Below are positions 1-12,700 of a DNA stretch of 64,000 bases, one piece after another. Within the stretch, counting starts at the first letter, position 1, and each line of letters opens with the position of its first letter. Below the pieces are notes generated by a model that saw nothing but the letters and a program-made list of their open reading frames with translations, had not been told where the DNA came from and searched no databases. The DNA comes from Bostrychus sinensis. Lineage: Eukaryota > Chordata > Actinopteri > Gobiiformes > Eleotridae. The stretch is from assembly GCA_020698575.1 (NCBI GenBank), contig CM036241.1, positions 38,981,855 through 39,045,854 on the forward strand. The letters are read 5' to 3'. The position numbers were made by a program, and so were the translations under genes.

Positions 1-1073
1 TACTTTAAAAATATTGACTCCAGACTAAAAGCAGAAGGGAATTTAACCTGAAAAATATAATATGTTGGAAAATTTAAACTACAATCTCCCTGCGACACAC
101 TTTAGGGCTCTGACCCACCAGTTGAGAAACATGGGTGTAAGTCATTATTTCACTTCTGCTTTTAGTTTTCACCCAACTTCCTCAACAAAAACTAGACTGA
201 GAACTTGAAATTCAACCAAATAAGCATAAAAGTACCAATATCATACCAGTTCAACCCAAAGCAAAATAATACAAAAACATTTTGAATTTGTTTGGGTCAT
301 GCATCAAAATACTGTAGATTCATGCTCCTCCATTTTCAATTTCCAAAGTCTTTTCAATATTTAGACCACTCCAACTTCAGAAACAGTTGACAAGTCAAAA
401 AATAATAATCTTAAATTAGCTGTTCCATAATGTCCAGTAAAGGTAGGTCATGTTTAAAGTTTCAAAATCAGTCTGAAAGATATTGGTAAAAGTTGAAAAT
501 CCAAAATCACGACCAGCGCATCCATAAAGAGAGCAAAAATTTGTCTTTTAACTCAAAGTTTAGCCCTGGGTACAATGCAGTTTGGTTTTGGTGTAAGGAT
601 GTTTTCAAAGACAGTTAGATCCAAGGGCCACCAGATGACACTTAGGAGTGTTGTAGTTGTGGAGTATTGAGAAGCACAGGAAGGAAACCCTTATTTGGTG
701 GTAAACGGGAAAAATATTATATGTGTAAAATGTACTGTGGGTTCAGGTGAACTGGAGAATCTAAATGTCCCCTAGTAAATGAATGTGAGAGTGAATGGTT
801 GTCTGTCAGTGTGTCTCCAAGTGTCAGCCCTGCGACTAGGTGTCCAGGGTGTACCCCGCCTAAGGCTTTCACCACCAGAGGTCACCATAATATTAGAAAA
901 TGCACACTACACCTTTAAGTTTGTCTTTTTTCATCCACTTTCTTTTAATTTTCTTCCTACTTTGGGCCAATAGAGAACTCCTAAAAGGGATCTAGACGTA
1001 TCCCAGAAAACACAAGGGCTGTAGTCTTGAATCTGTTTAACCCAGAATGCACCAGGGCTGTAGTCCGTTAGAT
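1..1073. other. Downstream flank / 3' UTR side of B4GALT7
   Basis: This stretch lies beyond the B4GALT7 stop codon and should hold its 3' UTR. No coding region was recognised. At about 735-870 it carries a copy of a dispersed fish repeat (tract with GTGAATGGTTGTCTGTCAG and TGTACCCCGCCTAAGG) that recurs near 37870, 41757, 53340 and 61885. At about 985-1073 there are short tandem copies of the sequence that ends the B4GALT7 coding region. Confidence 0.5.
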
Positions 1074-1099
1074 CTATCCCAGAATGCACCAGGGCGTCT
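985..1099 (-). repeat. Three-copy imperfect repeat spanning the end of the B4GALT7 CDS
   Basis: On the minus strand the unit begins CCCTGGTGCATTCTGGG. One copy encodes the last codons and stop of B4GALT7 (about 1097-1074). A second identical core lies at about 1060-1043 and a third, diverged copy at about 1026-1008. Spacer text with GACTACAG is shared between units. Period is about 37-39 bp. Confidence 0.7.
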
Positions 1100-4000
1100 G
1101 CTCCTGGTCACACTCCAATCTTGTGTTAATAATGATACACGGAGCTCCATTTATGGTCATTTCCTGTCGGGACTCCACTGAGTACCTGAGGTTAGAAAGG
1201 CCACCTTCTGGGTCCACCTTAAACTGCTCCTGGAGAGACAGAATAGAAGATTTAAAGTGGAAATGTCAAGTTATTGCATTTGTACAGAATTATCTACAGT
1301 ACACAAAAAAGTATTAATTTCAATATAATCCACTTTTTTCTTGGTTGTGTTCTTGCCTTAGCCATGCTTATCCGCCCTACTTAGGACTTACTTTTGCCCA
1401 GTTTTATGTCTAGTTTGTACCTGCTTCTGAGCTGCGACTCTCTTCTGGTCCCTCTTTCTCCAGGCAGGATCGTGGATGTGCATAAACGTCTTATAACCCG
1501 TTGTTATTCCACTTGGTCTAAACAACTGTAAAGAAAAAAAACAAAACAAAACCAAACATAAAGGTTTTGTAAACAATCAATCCATCTTCATTTCTATAGC
1601 ACCTTACAACAACCAGAGTTGTAAACAGTGGTTATTCCACTCTGCATAAACAACTACAAAAACAAGCCAGTCCAGAGAAACAGATGATAATATAAGTTTA
1701 TTAATAATTGTATTTAGAAATGGTTACCTGCAGCTCAGCCTTTCTCAGTCTCCTGTAGAACTCGTCATCCTCTCGGCCCCAACCCCAAAAACGGTTTGAC
1801 ATTCCATTACACTGGAAAACAAATGAGCATATATGTAAATAAATCTGTGCAACTTTAATGTACCAAAAATATTCATATCCATCTGTTGATATTACAAAAC
1901 TAACGCAGGGGTTAGTTTTGGCTTAGACCTGATTTAATACTGCTTTACTCTTTTGGACCAGCTTTAGTCTAACCTTACCCTTACCAGGGCCTAGACCTGT
2001 GGGATCCCTTGGGGCACTAGGTTAGGGTAGACATTAGGTTTGGGTCAGTTCCGAGCGAGTCTCTATGTTTTGTGTGCTCACAAATCTTGCGACAATCCAG
2101 CTGGCTGTGCAAGTGCTTGTTTGGTTTGATTTATTACCATTTTATAATGTTTTTTGGTGAGTAGCAGTATCCCTCCCACGTAGGTCTTGTAGTGGTACAG
2201 CGGGTGCAGCTCTGGTGATGCCACGTGGAACGGTCCTTCGCTGGGAAAACCGTAGTCCAGGGCTTCATTCAGAGGAAGCAGGTCAACGTCATGCATGGCC
2301 AGGTAATCGGTGTCGTTCCCGCTCTCCAGGTAACCCACGTTTATGAGAGAGGCGCGGTTAAACCTGGGACAGCAAAGAATGGTTTAGTCTAGGGCTGCAA
2401 CAACTAATCAGATTAATCTATTATTGAAATAGTCGTCAACGAACTTAGTAATAATTAACTGTGGTATTCATAGACACTGACACATGTCATGTGCTCAGAG
2501 AGGAGGGTTTATTATAAAAACAGAGCAGTAAAGCAAGAAAAACAATGTACATTTTGTGTTTTTGATTTTAAAAAATCTCTGTATGTGTAAATGTACTATC
2601 TAAACGTTCGTTAAGGGAAGTATAAAACACCTCAAATTTTAACCACATATGCTTCACTATCCAATTAATAAAAACAATAATTGGCAGATTAATCAATAAT
2701 CAAAATAATCATTAATTGCAGCCCTAGTTTAGACCCTGGTTTGGTCCTTGTTTCTGCTCTTCAGGTAACACATTTATAAAAGAGGCGCGGTTAAGCTGAG
2801 ACAAACAAGACCAGTTTAAGAACAGAATGTTTTTCATGTTATTGAGGTGAGAGGAAGAAGAACAAAGTTAGTTCTGCGCAGGATACTTCAAGAGAAAATT
2901 GAGTGCAGAACTCCAGGAAGTCAACATAGGCCCCACTCACTGTTGTCATAGTGATTTTTACACTACATTGATGGTGCATTCATGTGGTCCTTGGAAACTT
3001 AAGTTAAAAGATGCACATGAATGCCTGCACAAGTCACAAAAAAACTTGAGAACACAGGCCAAAAGCCCAACTTCCCGACTTGATGTTGTCTGCTTCATGC
3101 AAATTTCTGACCAATAACAATAGTTGTGGAACACACCACATGAAAAAAGTTGTCCCCAGATGAAGTATTAAGAACAAGCTGCAAACGAGGTCTGCAATAA
3201 CTAAAATGTCATTATGTTCTGGTTTGAGAGAACACGTGTCTGTTCTTGCAGAGTATGTGAAGGCCTTAGTCCCTGGTTTAGTCATGGTTCAGTCCTAGTT
3301 TCTGCTCTCCAGGTACCCCAAGTTTAAGAGAGAGGTGCACTTAAACCTGGGACTCAAAAGAACTGGTTTAGATCTGGTTTAGTCATAGTTTTGTCCAGAT
3401 TTACTAGTGGTTAAGTTCCCAGTTCAGTCCGGGTATACCCCTGTTTTTTGAATTAAATTTAGTTTAGACCTGGTTTATTTTAATCCCAGTAAAATGCTGG
3501 TTAGCCCTGGTTTAGTTCTTTAGTTTCTTCGGGTCTAGTCCTGGGTTTAGACCTACTTTAGAACAGTTTTACCCTTGTTTAAAGACATACTGGCTTAGTC
3601 TCTGGTTAAGTCCCTACCTTAGTCCTTGATTTAGCCCTGATTAAGTCCTTTGTTAAGTCCTGGTTTGGGACTGCTTTAGTCCTGGTTTAATCCTAGTCCT
3701 CACCTGTAGTGGTCGACCTGGTTGACAATGAGGATCTTGTGCCTTATTTTCTTCTTGTTGAGAAAGGTGTGCATGAATGGGACGAAAACCAGCAGCTCCT
3801 CGAACCTCTCCCTGAAGGGCACCACCAGAGCCAGTTTATGAGGCCCCCACGTCGTGGGGTCCGGGTCTTGGTCCAGTTTAGGGTCCAGGACTGGGGCGCA
3901 GGGGAGTGAGGACTGCTGAATCGTGGACTCTCTCTGGGACATGTCTCCAGAGCAGGTGAGCTGGAGCCAGAGCAGAGAGACCAAGACCAGGACCACACAG

Positions 4001-4383
4001 AGAACGAAGAGCTGGAAGACACTACAGCGAGAGCATCTGAACAAACTCAGGGGGAACCTGAGGAGGAGAGAGAGGAGAGGGGGTATAAGGATTAGGAGTG
4101 GGTTTAAACCTGGTTTTAGGCCTGTTAAATCCCAGTCCTCTTAGATGATCTTTGAGATCCTCAAATTAACTTTTTTTGGAAGTCCCAAGAGCGAAATTTA
4201 AGCACTGGCGTGACCGGGCCCAGACTCTGGAATAAGCGCCCCCCTGATATGCGCATCATTGATTTTGGTCTCTTTAAATTTAGAGTTAAAACTTACTTGC
4301 AGGCTTTTAAAACTTAGTAATGCTGTAACATTTTATTTATTTTTTTACTCTATATTATTGTCTTTTATGCATTTCTTTTTTTA

Positions 4384-4428
<45 letters not shown>

Positions 4429-7101
4429 TTATTGAAAAGTACTTTGGTCACTTTGTGTGCTGTAAATAAATGCTTATTGAAATATGCCATTGTTAAACTC
4501 GACTTACTTCAACTTTTCTTATCATGTTTATTTCTGGTTTAGCCCTGGTTTACTCTAGCCTGGCCAACCAGACCCACTTCTTTCCCATTTTCTACAAAGA
4601 GGTTAGTCTGGTACCTCTTCACATGAGTTTTATTTCCAGGGGCAGGACTTACAGGCGTGTAGTAAACCACTCAGAGGGACAGTGGGCTGAATGTGAGCAG
4701 AGAGCTGACTAGTATCCACAAACATGGTGTGAGAAGAGATGACTGTTGCCGGAATGGCCGTATTATGCTGTATTATGAGCAGTTCTGTACTTATTTCTGA
4801 AGGGGCAGTAAAAAAGTGAGTTTGTTTGAAAGTGGTTCTTATTTCGGATGTCAAGGGGACTTTACAATTGTTAAAATGAAAACAGGATGAAGAAAAAAAT
4901 TCCACAGAGAACAACAAGGACTTCAGTAGAACCATCAGGTGATGAAGGAAAGCACTAAATGCAATGAAACAGAGGTGAGAGAAGTTATAAAATTCACTCT
5001 GTTGTAGCCTCTTCATCTTGGTTAATTTTGTTAGATTATCTTCTGCTTTTGTAAAATGTGCTGCAGCTAAATGGCTGTGAGAGGTTGGTGCCTTCAGGAT
5101 CCATACTGTCCTGCTTTTGAAAAGAAAGCTGGCTGGACAGGCTAGGTTTGATTTAGTCCTGATTTAACCCTGGTTTTAGTCCTCGTTTAAACCTGATTTA
5201 TTCCTAGTTCAGTCCTGGTTTTGCCCTTGTGTAGTCCTGGTTTAAACCTGCTGTAGTCCTCGTTGCGTACTAGTTTAGTATTTGTTTTGATTTAGCCCTA
5301 TATTTACAGTAGTGCTGTATGTCTTCCTAAAATAAAACTGAAGTGTATTCAAATATTTCTGATCACATTGTTTTTGCAATATTTAACACATTTATGGCAT
5401 ATGACTTATTTTTCTAACACCATGCAGCCCTATAACTAAATACTATACTAGTACTTTACAGTACTGTGCAAAAGTCTTAGACAGGTTTTTAAAAAAGGCT
5501 CTGAACAAAGAGAGGTGCATCACTTTACAAAAATACACACAATTACAAAAACAAAGGAGAAAAATTTCAGAGAACTATAGAGCTGAGACCTACGCTCAAA
5601 CTCCTAGATCTCCTAGTGCAGGGGTAAATGCTTTATCCATTGAGCTTGGTAAAGTAAGTACAACCCGAATTCCGGAAACGTTGGGAAGGCCTTGCGGAGT
5701 TCAGCAGGACAATGCAAAACCACACACTGCAGCTAATATAACAGCACGGCTTTGTCGTAAAAAAGTCCAGTGCTGAATTGGCCTGCAGTCCAGGTCTGTC
5801 CATAGAGAACGTTTGGAGCATCATTAAGTGAAAAATACGTCAAAGACGACCACAAACTCTTCAGCAGCTGGAAACCTGCATCAGGCAAGAATGGGACCAA
5901 ATTCCAACACCAATACTCCAGAAACTCATAACCTGCCCAGATGTCTTCAAACTGTTTTGAAAAGAAGAGGAGATGCTACACCAAAGTAAACCTGCCCCTG
6001 TCCCAACTAATGTGAGACCTGTAGCAGGCATCAAATTTGAAATGAGCTCATTTTGTGCATAAAAGTGTAACATTTCTCAGTGTAAACCTTTGTTATTTTA
6101 TCTATGTTCTATTGTAAATAAAACTTTAGTTTTCATTTTATTCAAATTTAAAAAAGGCTCTAACATTTCTAGAATTTGTGTTGTAAGTAAAAACTAATCA
6201 TTTGTTCTTTTAGTGAGTAAATTTTGTTTCAGTCCCTGGACATGCATATTCATGTACAAAGTTGTTTTTAATCCTGGTGTTTATATTTGTGTTATTCTGA
6301 ACTACTCAGGCCTGAAGAGGACACTGGCTTCTATGTGGTTGTGGTTACATGGTTAAGATTGTTTAATTCACTCACTTTATTTATTTTCAAGGAGCAATAA
6401 AAAGGCACAACATTATTAGATTATTTGGCAAACACAATTCTGAGCACACACTCCATGCCAATACTTTTCACTGCACACTTTAAAGGTACTGTAAGCAGCG
6501 TGCGCTCATACTGGTTTGAAAACAGTACTGCAGTCTAAATCAAAACAATGGTCTCTTTTCTATTTGGACGATCGGCAATACAGTTTTAGAACCAAAACAA
6601 TGTAAACAAAAAACTTGTCCATTATGTAAAACATATATTTACTTGTGAATAAATCAGCTGTACCATTGTTATCAGTTAAACTAATATTTGATTTAAATAT
6701 GTTTACATCATATCTTGGCACACATGTGGGTCATTTTTATGAAATATAAAAATATATACTGCTTATAGCAGCTATAGTCAGTGGGTAAATACATTCTCTG
6801 CAATATTTTCTCATGCAACAGTTAATTTTCCAAGTTTTGCCATAACACACAGCTGCAGTTTTATTACTGTACTCACTTCTTGTCCACTTTTGACATTTCA
6901 TTCCTTCAAAAGCCAAGAAAGATTAAATGTATTCTCAGTTGGAGCTATGTTAAACCAAACGCAAACAAATACCACTTAAAAGCAAATCAATTATAAACTA
7001 TATATATATATATATATTCTACTTTTCTCAAAGCAAAGCGTGCCTTACCGTTTCTCCTCTTTGAAATACAGCACTGGCTTCCTTCTCGACGAATACATCA
7101 T
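1074..7101 (-). CDS. b4galt7: B4GALT7, xylosylprotein beta-1,4-galactosyltransferase 7 (complete, 6 coding exons)
   Basis: Galactosyltransferase I of glycosaminoglycan synthesis: it adds the first galactose to xylose on proteoglycan core proteins in the Golgi. Coding exons, in transcript order: 7101-7049, 4057-3704, 2363-2138, 1811-1728, 1525-1421 and 1229-1074. They are bounded by AG/GT, keep phase throughout and total 978 nt, giving 325 aa; human is 327. A short cytoplasmic N-terminus is followed by a type II signal anchor at about residues 31-50. The conserved PFRERFEELL segment follows, then the metal-binding DVD motif at 161-163 (in AMHDVDLLPLN), the FWGWGREDD acceptor-site motif at 219-227, and HIHDPAW with a likely Mn ligand at His257. 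Start chosen: the first of two adjacent ATGs. The C-terminus ends PWCILG, unlike the human PWCTFS, and lies in a short repeat. Introns are rich in transposons and 11-bp repeats. Every exon boundary is supported by phase, so confidence is high. Confidence 0.96.
2390..2726. mobile_element. hAT-type MITE in B4GALT7 intron 2
   Basis: The ends are inverted: TAGGGCTGCAACAACTAATC on the left and the complement of it (ATTAATTGCAGCCCTA) on the right. Flanking 8-bp duplications are GTTTAGTC (2382-2389) and GTTTAGAC (2727-2734), 7 of 8 identical. An 8-bp target duplication and a TAGGGCTGCAAC terminus fit hAT elements common in fish. It has no coding capacity. Confidence 0.85.
3261..3700 (+). repeat. Degenerate TTTAGTCCTGG repeat run in B4GALT7 intron 2
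   Basis: Many diverged copies of the 11-bp unit TTTAGTCCTGG (TTTAGTCATGG, TTTAGTCCTAG, TTTAGACCTGG) stop right at the splice donor of B4GALT7 exon 2. It belongs to the window-wide 11-bp family. Confidence 0.75.
4205..4478 (+). mobile_element. 3' end of a LINE (RT C-terminus and 3' UTR)
   Basis: The plus strand reads PRLWNKRPPDMRII...FKFRVKTYLQAFKT and then a stop. This is the usual C-terminal signature of several fish non-LTR retrotransposons. It is followed by a (TA)n run at 4389-4420 and a tail with GTACTTTGGTCACTTTGTGTG...AATAAATG. It is 5' truncated and lies in B4GALT7 intron 1. Confidence 0.65.
5139..5300 (+). repeat. Degenerate TTTAGTCCTGG repeat run
   Basis: About a dozen diverged 11-bp units (TTTAGTCCTGATTTAACCC type) lie in B4GALT7 intron 1, in plus-strand orientation. 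Confidence 0.7.
5455..5560. mobile_element. DNA-transposon end fragment
   Basis: The tract AGTACTGTGCAAAAGTCTTA resembles the terminal sequence of a common fish DNA transposon. No partner terminus was found nearby. It lies just left of the mariner-like element. Confidence 0.35.
5661..6183 (+). mobile_element. Internally deleted Tc1/mariner element with transposase C-terminal remnant
   Basis: Inverted ends CAACCCGAATTCCGGAAACG (left) and its diverged complement ending TTTGTGTTG (right) are each flanked by TA (5659-5660 and 6184-6185), the mariner target. Inside, the plus strand keeps broken transposase text: QDNAKPHTAANITARLC, then in other frames RRPQTLQQLETCIRQEWDQI and RRGDATP. The amino half is missing and several frames are broken, so it is inactive. 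It sits in B4GALT7 intron 1. Confidence 0.82.
6481..6778 (+). mobile_element. MITE family 'TTTAAAG', copy 1
   Basis: About 300 bp whose ends read AAAGGTACTGTAAGCAG and CTGCTTATAGCAG. The interior (GGTTTGAAAACAGTACTGCA, then TTAGAACCAAAACAATG) recurs at 45559-45861 in the same orientation and at 39931-40220 in reverse. It is non-coding and lies in B4GALT7 intron 1. Confidence 0.7.
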
Positions 7102-9284
7102 CTTGGAGAGCGTAGATTTGAGTGTAACAGTCTAAACGTGGCTCTTGGACGACTCAAAGGCATTGAAAGCAACCTAATGGCCCATTATTAAGCCAATTTT
7201 GACACGAAATTAGCTGCCATGCTAACTTAAGCCTTCTTGGAAATCTGTAGCACGTTTGAAATACATTTGTAAAGTGTTTAAAGTTAAGATATAGCGTTAA
7301 AATCCATGTTTGTAGCGGTTTTTGGCTAAACGCTAAAGGCTACTGTACACGTAGCATGTAGCGGTTAGCAAGACGCGCCGCTCCGCTTCAGAAAACAAGC
7401 CTTTTAGCGGGGTAAATCTTCCCCTTTCACCGCGACAGCCTCCTCCAACAAGGCCCCATGGCCGCGGCTTTTATGTCATTGTGAAAATACCACAAGAAAA
7501 GCAGAAATAAGCGAGAAAAAGGCACATTTTAATGCCGAAGTATCACAACACAAGTCGATTGTACTGCGGTCCGACGGAGACATGCAACCGGGATGTGATG
7601 GCAATTGGCAGTGATGGTTCCTACCACTTTTTCATATTTTAGATTAAGATACTGGTCAACTTTTATATTGCTGGTAGTTTTAAATACATTTATATTTTTA
7701 AAAAGTATTATGTAAGAAAAAAAGTTTGTTATTTTCGTGAGAACTAAACAAACAAGCAATGTTTATTTATAAAAGGCTGTACCCTAAAAGAAGTTTACAT
7801 AATTGTGCTGATTTTTCTTTTTTGTACTGCATAAAGGTATATTCACAATACAGAAAAATTATGAATACTGTATTTTAGCAAGTATTTTAATGTGAAATTA
7901 AATTGCAGCCTTTTAAAGAATTACATTTGAATACAATACCACTCTGAGTAAAGAGCAAGAGAATATACCAAATATATTACAAAATACATAGAAAAATGCA
8001 ATTATCTTCTGACCACTTGGTTTTCCTAAACTGGACTTGTCTTCCAAATGTAACTATTTTGAGAATTAACATTTTCCAACATATTTTCAAATTTATTTCC
8101 ATACAGAACTCAAATTCTGCCTATTTACAAACTCAGTAAATACATTTCTAAAATGTTTTTACAATGTATATTGTATACTTGTTCTTATTTGTTCAAGACA
8201 AAAACACAATATGATTTACAAACAAGTCCTCGAGGACAAATGAGCAAGGCTGCACCATTTTCACTTCTTTATTCCACATTTATTTAAAACAAGTCATGGT
8301 TTAGTCACAGTTCGATAAAAACTCAACTTTAAAAACCATTCACCTTCAAACTCAGACTTTATTATCGAGTGCAACTTCAGACAGATTCACACAATGTGTC
8401 TACAAAAATAATACCCCAACCCGCAACCAAAAATTAACAAAAACAACAGAAATTTTGACTTACGCCAAAGCTATTTTAGGTAATGCAGACAGTGACTTGC
8501 AAAAGACAAGATTTCAATTTTTGCCAAATAATCTCTATCAATGCATGTTTTTATACTTTTAAATGAGATAATATTGATTTGTAGCTGCTGCAATTTTAAT
8601 AAATTATGAAGTCCCCATTGCATTTGGAGCATACAAACATTTCTCAAAACTTCAACTGCATTTGCTTTATAATATATTAAAAACAGAAGGAAAAACTCCA
8701 GCAACCAGTAACGTTACAGCAAAAACTATTAAGAAACAAACTATCTGCCTTTTGGACGTCCTCAAAATGTAGTCCTCAAATGCACAGTGTCAAAAAAAAA
8801 AAAAAAAAAAAATTTAACTTCCCAGTTTGTTACTGCATCTTTTGGTAAAATTCATTGTCTCTGGCTGCGTCCACACTAATACAATTTCATTCTAAAGCTA
8901 TGGTTTTAGACTCAGTTTAGACCACATGCGGTCCTTCTTGGTTTTAGATGTAAACAAGGTGACATTGTAGCCTCCATTTCAGCTACATTCAGTCATTTTA
9001 AAGGACATTTTTTCAGCCATTCTTGTCTTCTGCCCCATGTATGCTCCACCAGTAACCCAAGAACATGTTCCATTTGCATTGAAAATATATTGATACAGAT
9101 AACTTACATTAATCATTAAAACATGAAGTCCCCAGATGTGATCTCAGCTCCTATGGGCCTGACACAGGATTGACCCTGGACGATGGTTGACTGACACGGT
9201 TAATAAGTGGTTTTGGACATAGTCTGAATGTTTACAATGAAAAAGGTTTAGTGTGGACTGAAGAACAGCTGTATGAGAAGAGTC
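7102..9284. other. B4GALT7 promoter side and TMED9 3' flank
   Basis: 7102-7480 is CpG-richer than its surroundings and holds GGCCCCATGGCCGCGGC; it is the likely B4GALT7 promoter and 5' UTR. 7500-8260 is AT-rich and I see no gene in it. On the minus strand an AATAAA signal (complement of TTTATT at 8268-8273) is placed to end the TMED9 transcript, which would give a 3' UTR of about 1.4 kb. A poly-A run of about 20 lies at 8792-8811. Confidence 0.45.
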
Positions 9285-9712
9285 TAAACAAGGTTTAGAC
9301 CAGGTTTAAACCAAGTTCAGGTTTAGACCAGGCTTAAGCTAGGGTTAAGACTAAGCTTAAACCAGGTTTAGACCAAACTGATATCAGCTTTAGACCCAGT
9401 TTAGACCAAACTGATATCGGCTTTAGACCCAGTTTAGACCAGGTTCAGCCTAAGTTTAGCCCACTCTTAAACCAGGTTTAGCCTATGAATAGACTGGGTG
9501 TAGACCAGATATAGACCAGGTACAAACCAAGTTTTACACCTAAATTCAGTGTAATTGTGTTTTAAACCAAAATTTTTAATTTCCAGACCAAGTTTTAGCT
9601 CAGATGTAGACCAAGATGTAGACCAAGATGTAGACCAGAAGGCCAGATGTAGCCATTCTCCTGGACCAGGTTTAGTTCAGGTTCAGACCAGGTTCAGACC
9701 AGGTTTAGACCA
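9285..9712 (-). repeat. 11-bp repeat array abutting the TMED9 stop codon
   Basis: Degenerate copies of CCAGGTTTAGA and variants (minus-strand view CCTGGTCTAAA) run up to and include the last coding triplets of TMED9. A 36-bp higher-order duplication (ACTGATATCAGCTTTAGACC, then ACTGATATCGGCTTTAGACC) lies at about 9368-9440. The array forms the proximal part of the TMED9 3' UTR. Confidence 0.8.
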
Positions 9713-12700
9713 GTTTCTTGGCCTCAAAGAAGCTCTTGAGATGCCTCATTTGCCAGATTCCAATGGCAACAAGGATCAGGGTCTGGACTATGGACCACCA
9801 GAGAACTCTCTGGTTTGTGCTCTCGCTGGTCTGACGGAAACGCTCCTCACGGTACTGAAAAAAATAAAAACATATCTCTATATCAAGAACACTATAACGC
9901 AAACACAGTGTAACAGACATTTTGCTTATGGTGCAACATCAGAGAATGAATAACTAATATAGAGCATACTTTTACTTTTTTTGTACAATGCCAATGCAGC
10001 AAGTTTTTCACAAATAGGTCTCAATAGAACTGCTCCTAATACTAGACTGGACTAGATATAACAGAAAATCTACTCTAATCTAAACTGTAGTTGGAGACCC
10101 TAGACCATGTATGTCTTTGGACTGTGGGAGGACATGCACACTTTCACTCAGAATGATAAGGAATTGGCTGGGGATTGAGCCCACAACCTCCTTAATATAT
10201 AATATTTACATTACAGTATTTACCCTCTGGTAGTTCTGCTCCTTCTGGATCTGGTCCACCTGCTCCACTAACTGCCTGACTCTAAGCTGCAGCTCTGTCA
10301 GTTTGTCTTTAGCTGCGATCTCGGCGTAGTTGTTGGCGTGTTCTCCGACCTGGATGTCCAAATGCACCCTCTGTAAGAAAAAACAGGCCACAGTCAGGTA
10401 AGATTAACTGTACACCAAATTTACAAATCATTAAAATGTATTAAACGTTTCACATACATTAAGTCTATGACGCATCGCTTTGTTTTATAAGGAAAATGTT
10501 AGATTTTTGGGGATTTTAGAATAACTAAGTTGTGGTGCTGTATTAGTGTGGTCACATGTTGTAACGTTAAGTTGTTCATTGGTTCATGTTTCTTGGGTTT
10601 AGTTTTGGTTTCTGGTTCCTTACGCTGCAAAGCACGTCACTTAGTTAAGCCTTAAAAGTGCCAGAAAAGCCTGCTTCACCTTCCATGAGTACTTCAGTTG
10701 CTGATATTTTGAGTATTAAGTCACTGACCAAACGTAAGTGCTCGTCCTTGTTATAATATTCAGCTGTTATAACTTATATCTGTGTCTGCATTGGGTAGCC
10801 ATGCTGATTCTGAGCTTACCATCATGTTGCCGTGGTATATTTGCGGTACTTATGTGGTGTCCTTAACTCACCACTAATGATAAGTAGTAACTAGGAGCAA
10901 AGATGTATCCTGTGCATCACTTTTTTTTTCTCATGCAGGAAAGACTTGTGTATTGGCAGATTTGGGTTATCGTTTGTATCTTTTGAGATGTTATGTACCT
11001 ATATTGACACTTATTTTGTTTTATAGTAAATGAGTCCTGTGACATTTTATGTTATAGTAGCGCTAATAGAAATTGTTTATTTACAGACTGAAGCAACACT
11101 GAATATCAGCTACCATTAAAGCCTGGAGCATCATCATAATCCTGTCCTGTGTCTTACTATATCCACCTGTGTCCTGACCGACGCACCACCTTGCCTACTG
11201 TTAAACCTGAAACAAACGAGCCCTACCTTATTACTTTGGTAACAGCAGCAGTAGTCGTTACAGTGTAATACATTATTAATCAGTAATTTATTCACTTTAC
11301 AATGAATACTTTACTAAAATCGTAATATGAGCCACAAAGGTGTATTTTATTTTATTTCCCGCAGTTAAATTAGAAAAAGATTATTAAAAATAACACTGAC
11401 CAGCATGCCTCCAGCGAAAAGCGCAAACTTGGAGGAGTTTGAGTGTAGACAGATCTGATGTTCACCCGGAGTGTGGGAGGTGAAGGTGAAGCGTCCCTCC
11501 GAGCCATACTGACGAGACAGGATCACCTATATAGACATAATACAATTAAACCTGCTATAGTCCAGTTAAAATGACCTGTTCCTCCGAGCTTTACAGACAA
11601 GAGAGAATCTGCTATAAACACATATACTATTAAATCTCCCATAGAACAGTTAATAACAGATGGACGAGTCAGAAATGTTACAGAAATGAACAGTAATGCC
11701 CCTGGCTGTCGGTCCGGAGCAAATACCTTATCATCAGGGTCTTTAACCTCCACAAACATCCCCAGGCCCTGAGTGGCTGGGAGGTACTCCTCTTTCTGTT
11801 TGTCATAGAGCTGAGTGCGGTAGTTTCCTGCAAATATCAACATTACATATTCAAATACACTTTTATTTTGTTCAGTTTTTTATTTCAGAAACTTAGTAGA
11901 GGTCCATACTGACCGATCAAAACAATGGACCACAAAAGTAAAGCATTTAAATCCATTATATAGAAATACATAAGGTTTCTTAGGCTCCGTTTTCACAATG
12001 CAACTATAGAAGCTTAATGGAGGGTGGGTTATAGCACAGTTACAGCCTCTATTTAAAAAGTACAAGTGCAGGCCTGACTTCATTCATTAATTTGATTCCA
12101 CTTCTTCTTGTAAAGGGTGGCTTTGGAATATTAAAAGATAGTAAGGAGCGATGTATTTTCATACATTTTAAAACTGGGTTAAACTTTTACTTTAAACTTT
12201 CCCAGTGTCCAAATATTGTGTTCCAAATAGCTAATGTAAATTGTAAGTGTTTATGTAAAACCCTATTTGAAAATGAACTTAAACAGTTTTTCGTCCTTTA
12301 AGATTATGCTCTTGCTCCCTGTGGATAGATTATTAATGTACAAGGGTAGTAAACCACTTGTTATACTGAGAAAGAATTTTGTTACAAAGTTACAGCATTT
12401 CTTATGAAGATAAATGAGTAGTTATGAACAGGGCTGATTCTTTCGATTTTTTCGATACCAGTTCCAAAACGATACCTGAGCAATACTTTTTCTTCTATCT
12501 ATGGTGAGCTAACTCATCTTCTACAATCATAAACCACAACAATATAGAATAAAGATACGTTTTTGGGGCAAAATTCTTAGCTGTAAGTTAAATTCAGTAG
12601 TTTGTATGATTTATTCTGTGTTATTTATTTGATTTGTTAGAACATTAATGGTCCCACGAGATATTGAAATTTGGTATTGAATAAAAAATATTTTTTTCCA

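Noticed and set aside
1000..1100. ZNF143/STAF-like motif (ACTACA and CCCAGAATGC)
   Set aside because: The two half-motifs are on opposite strands here, so the composite site is not formed; the repeated unit is better explained as a short tandem repeat.
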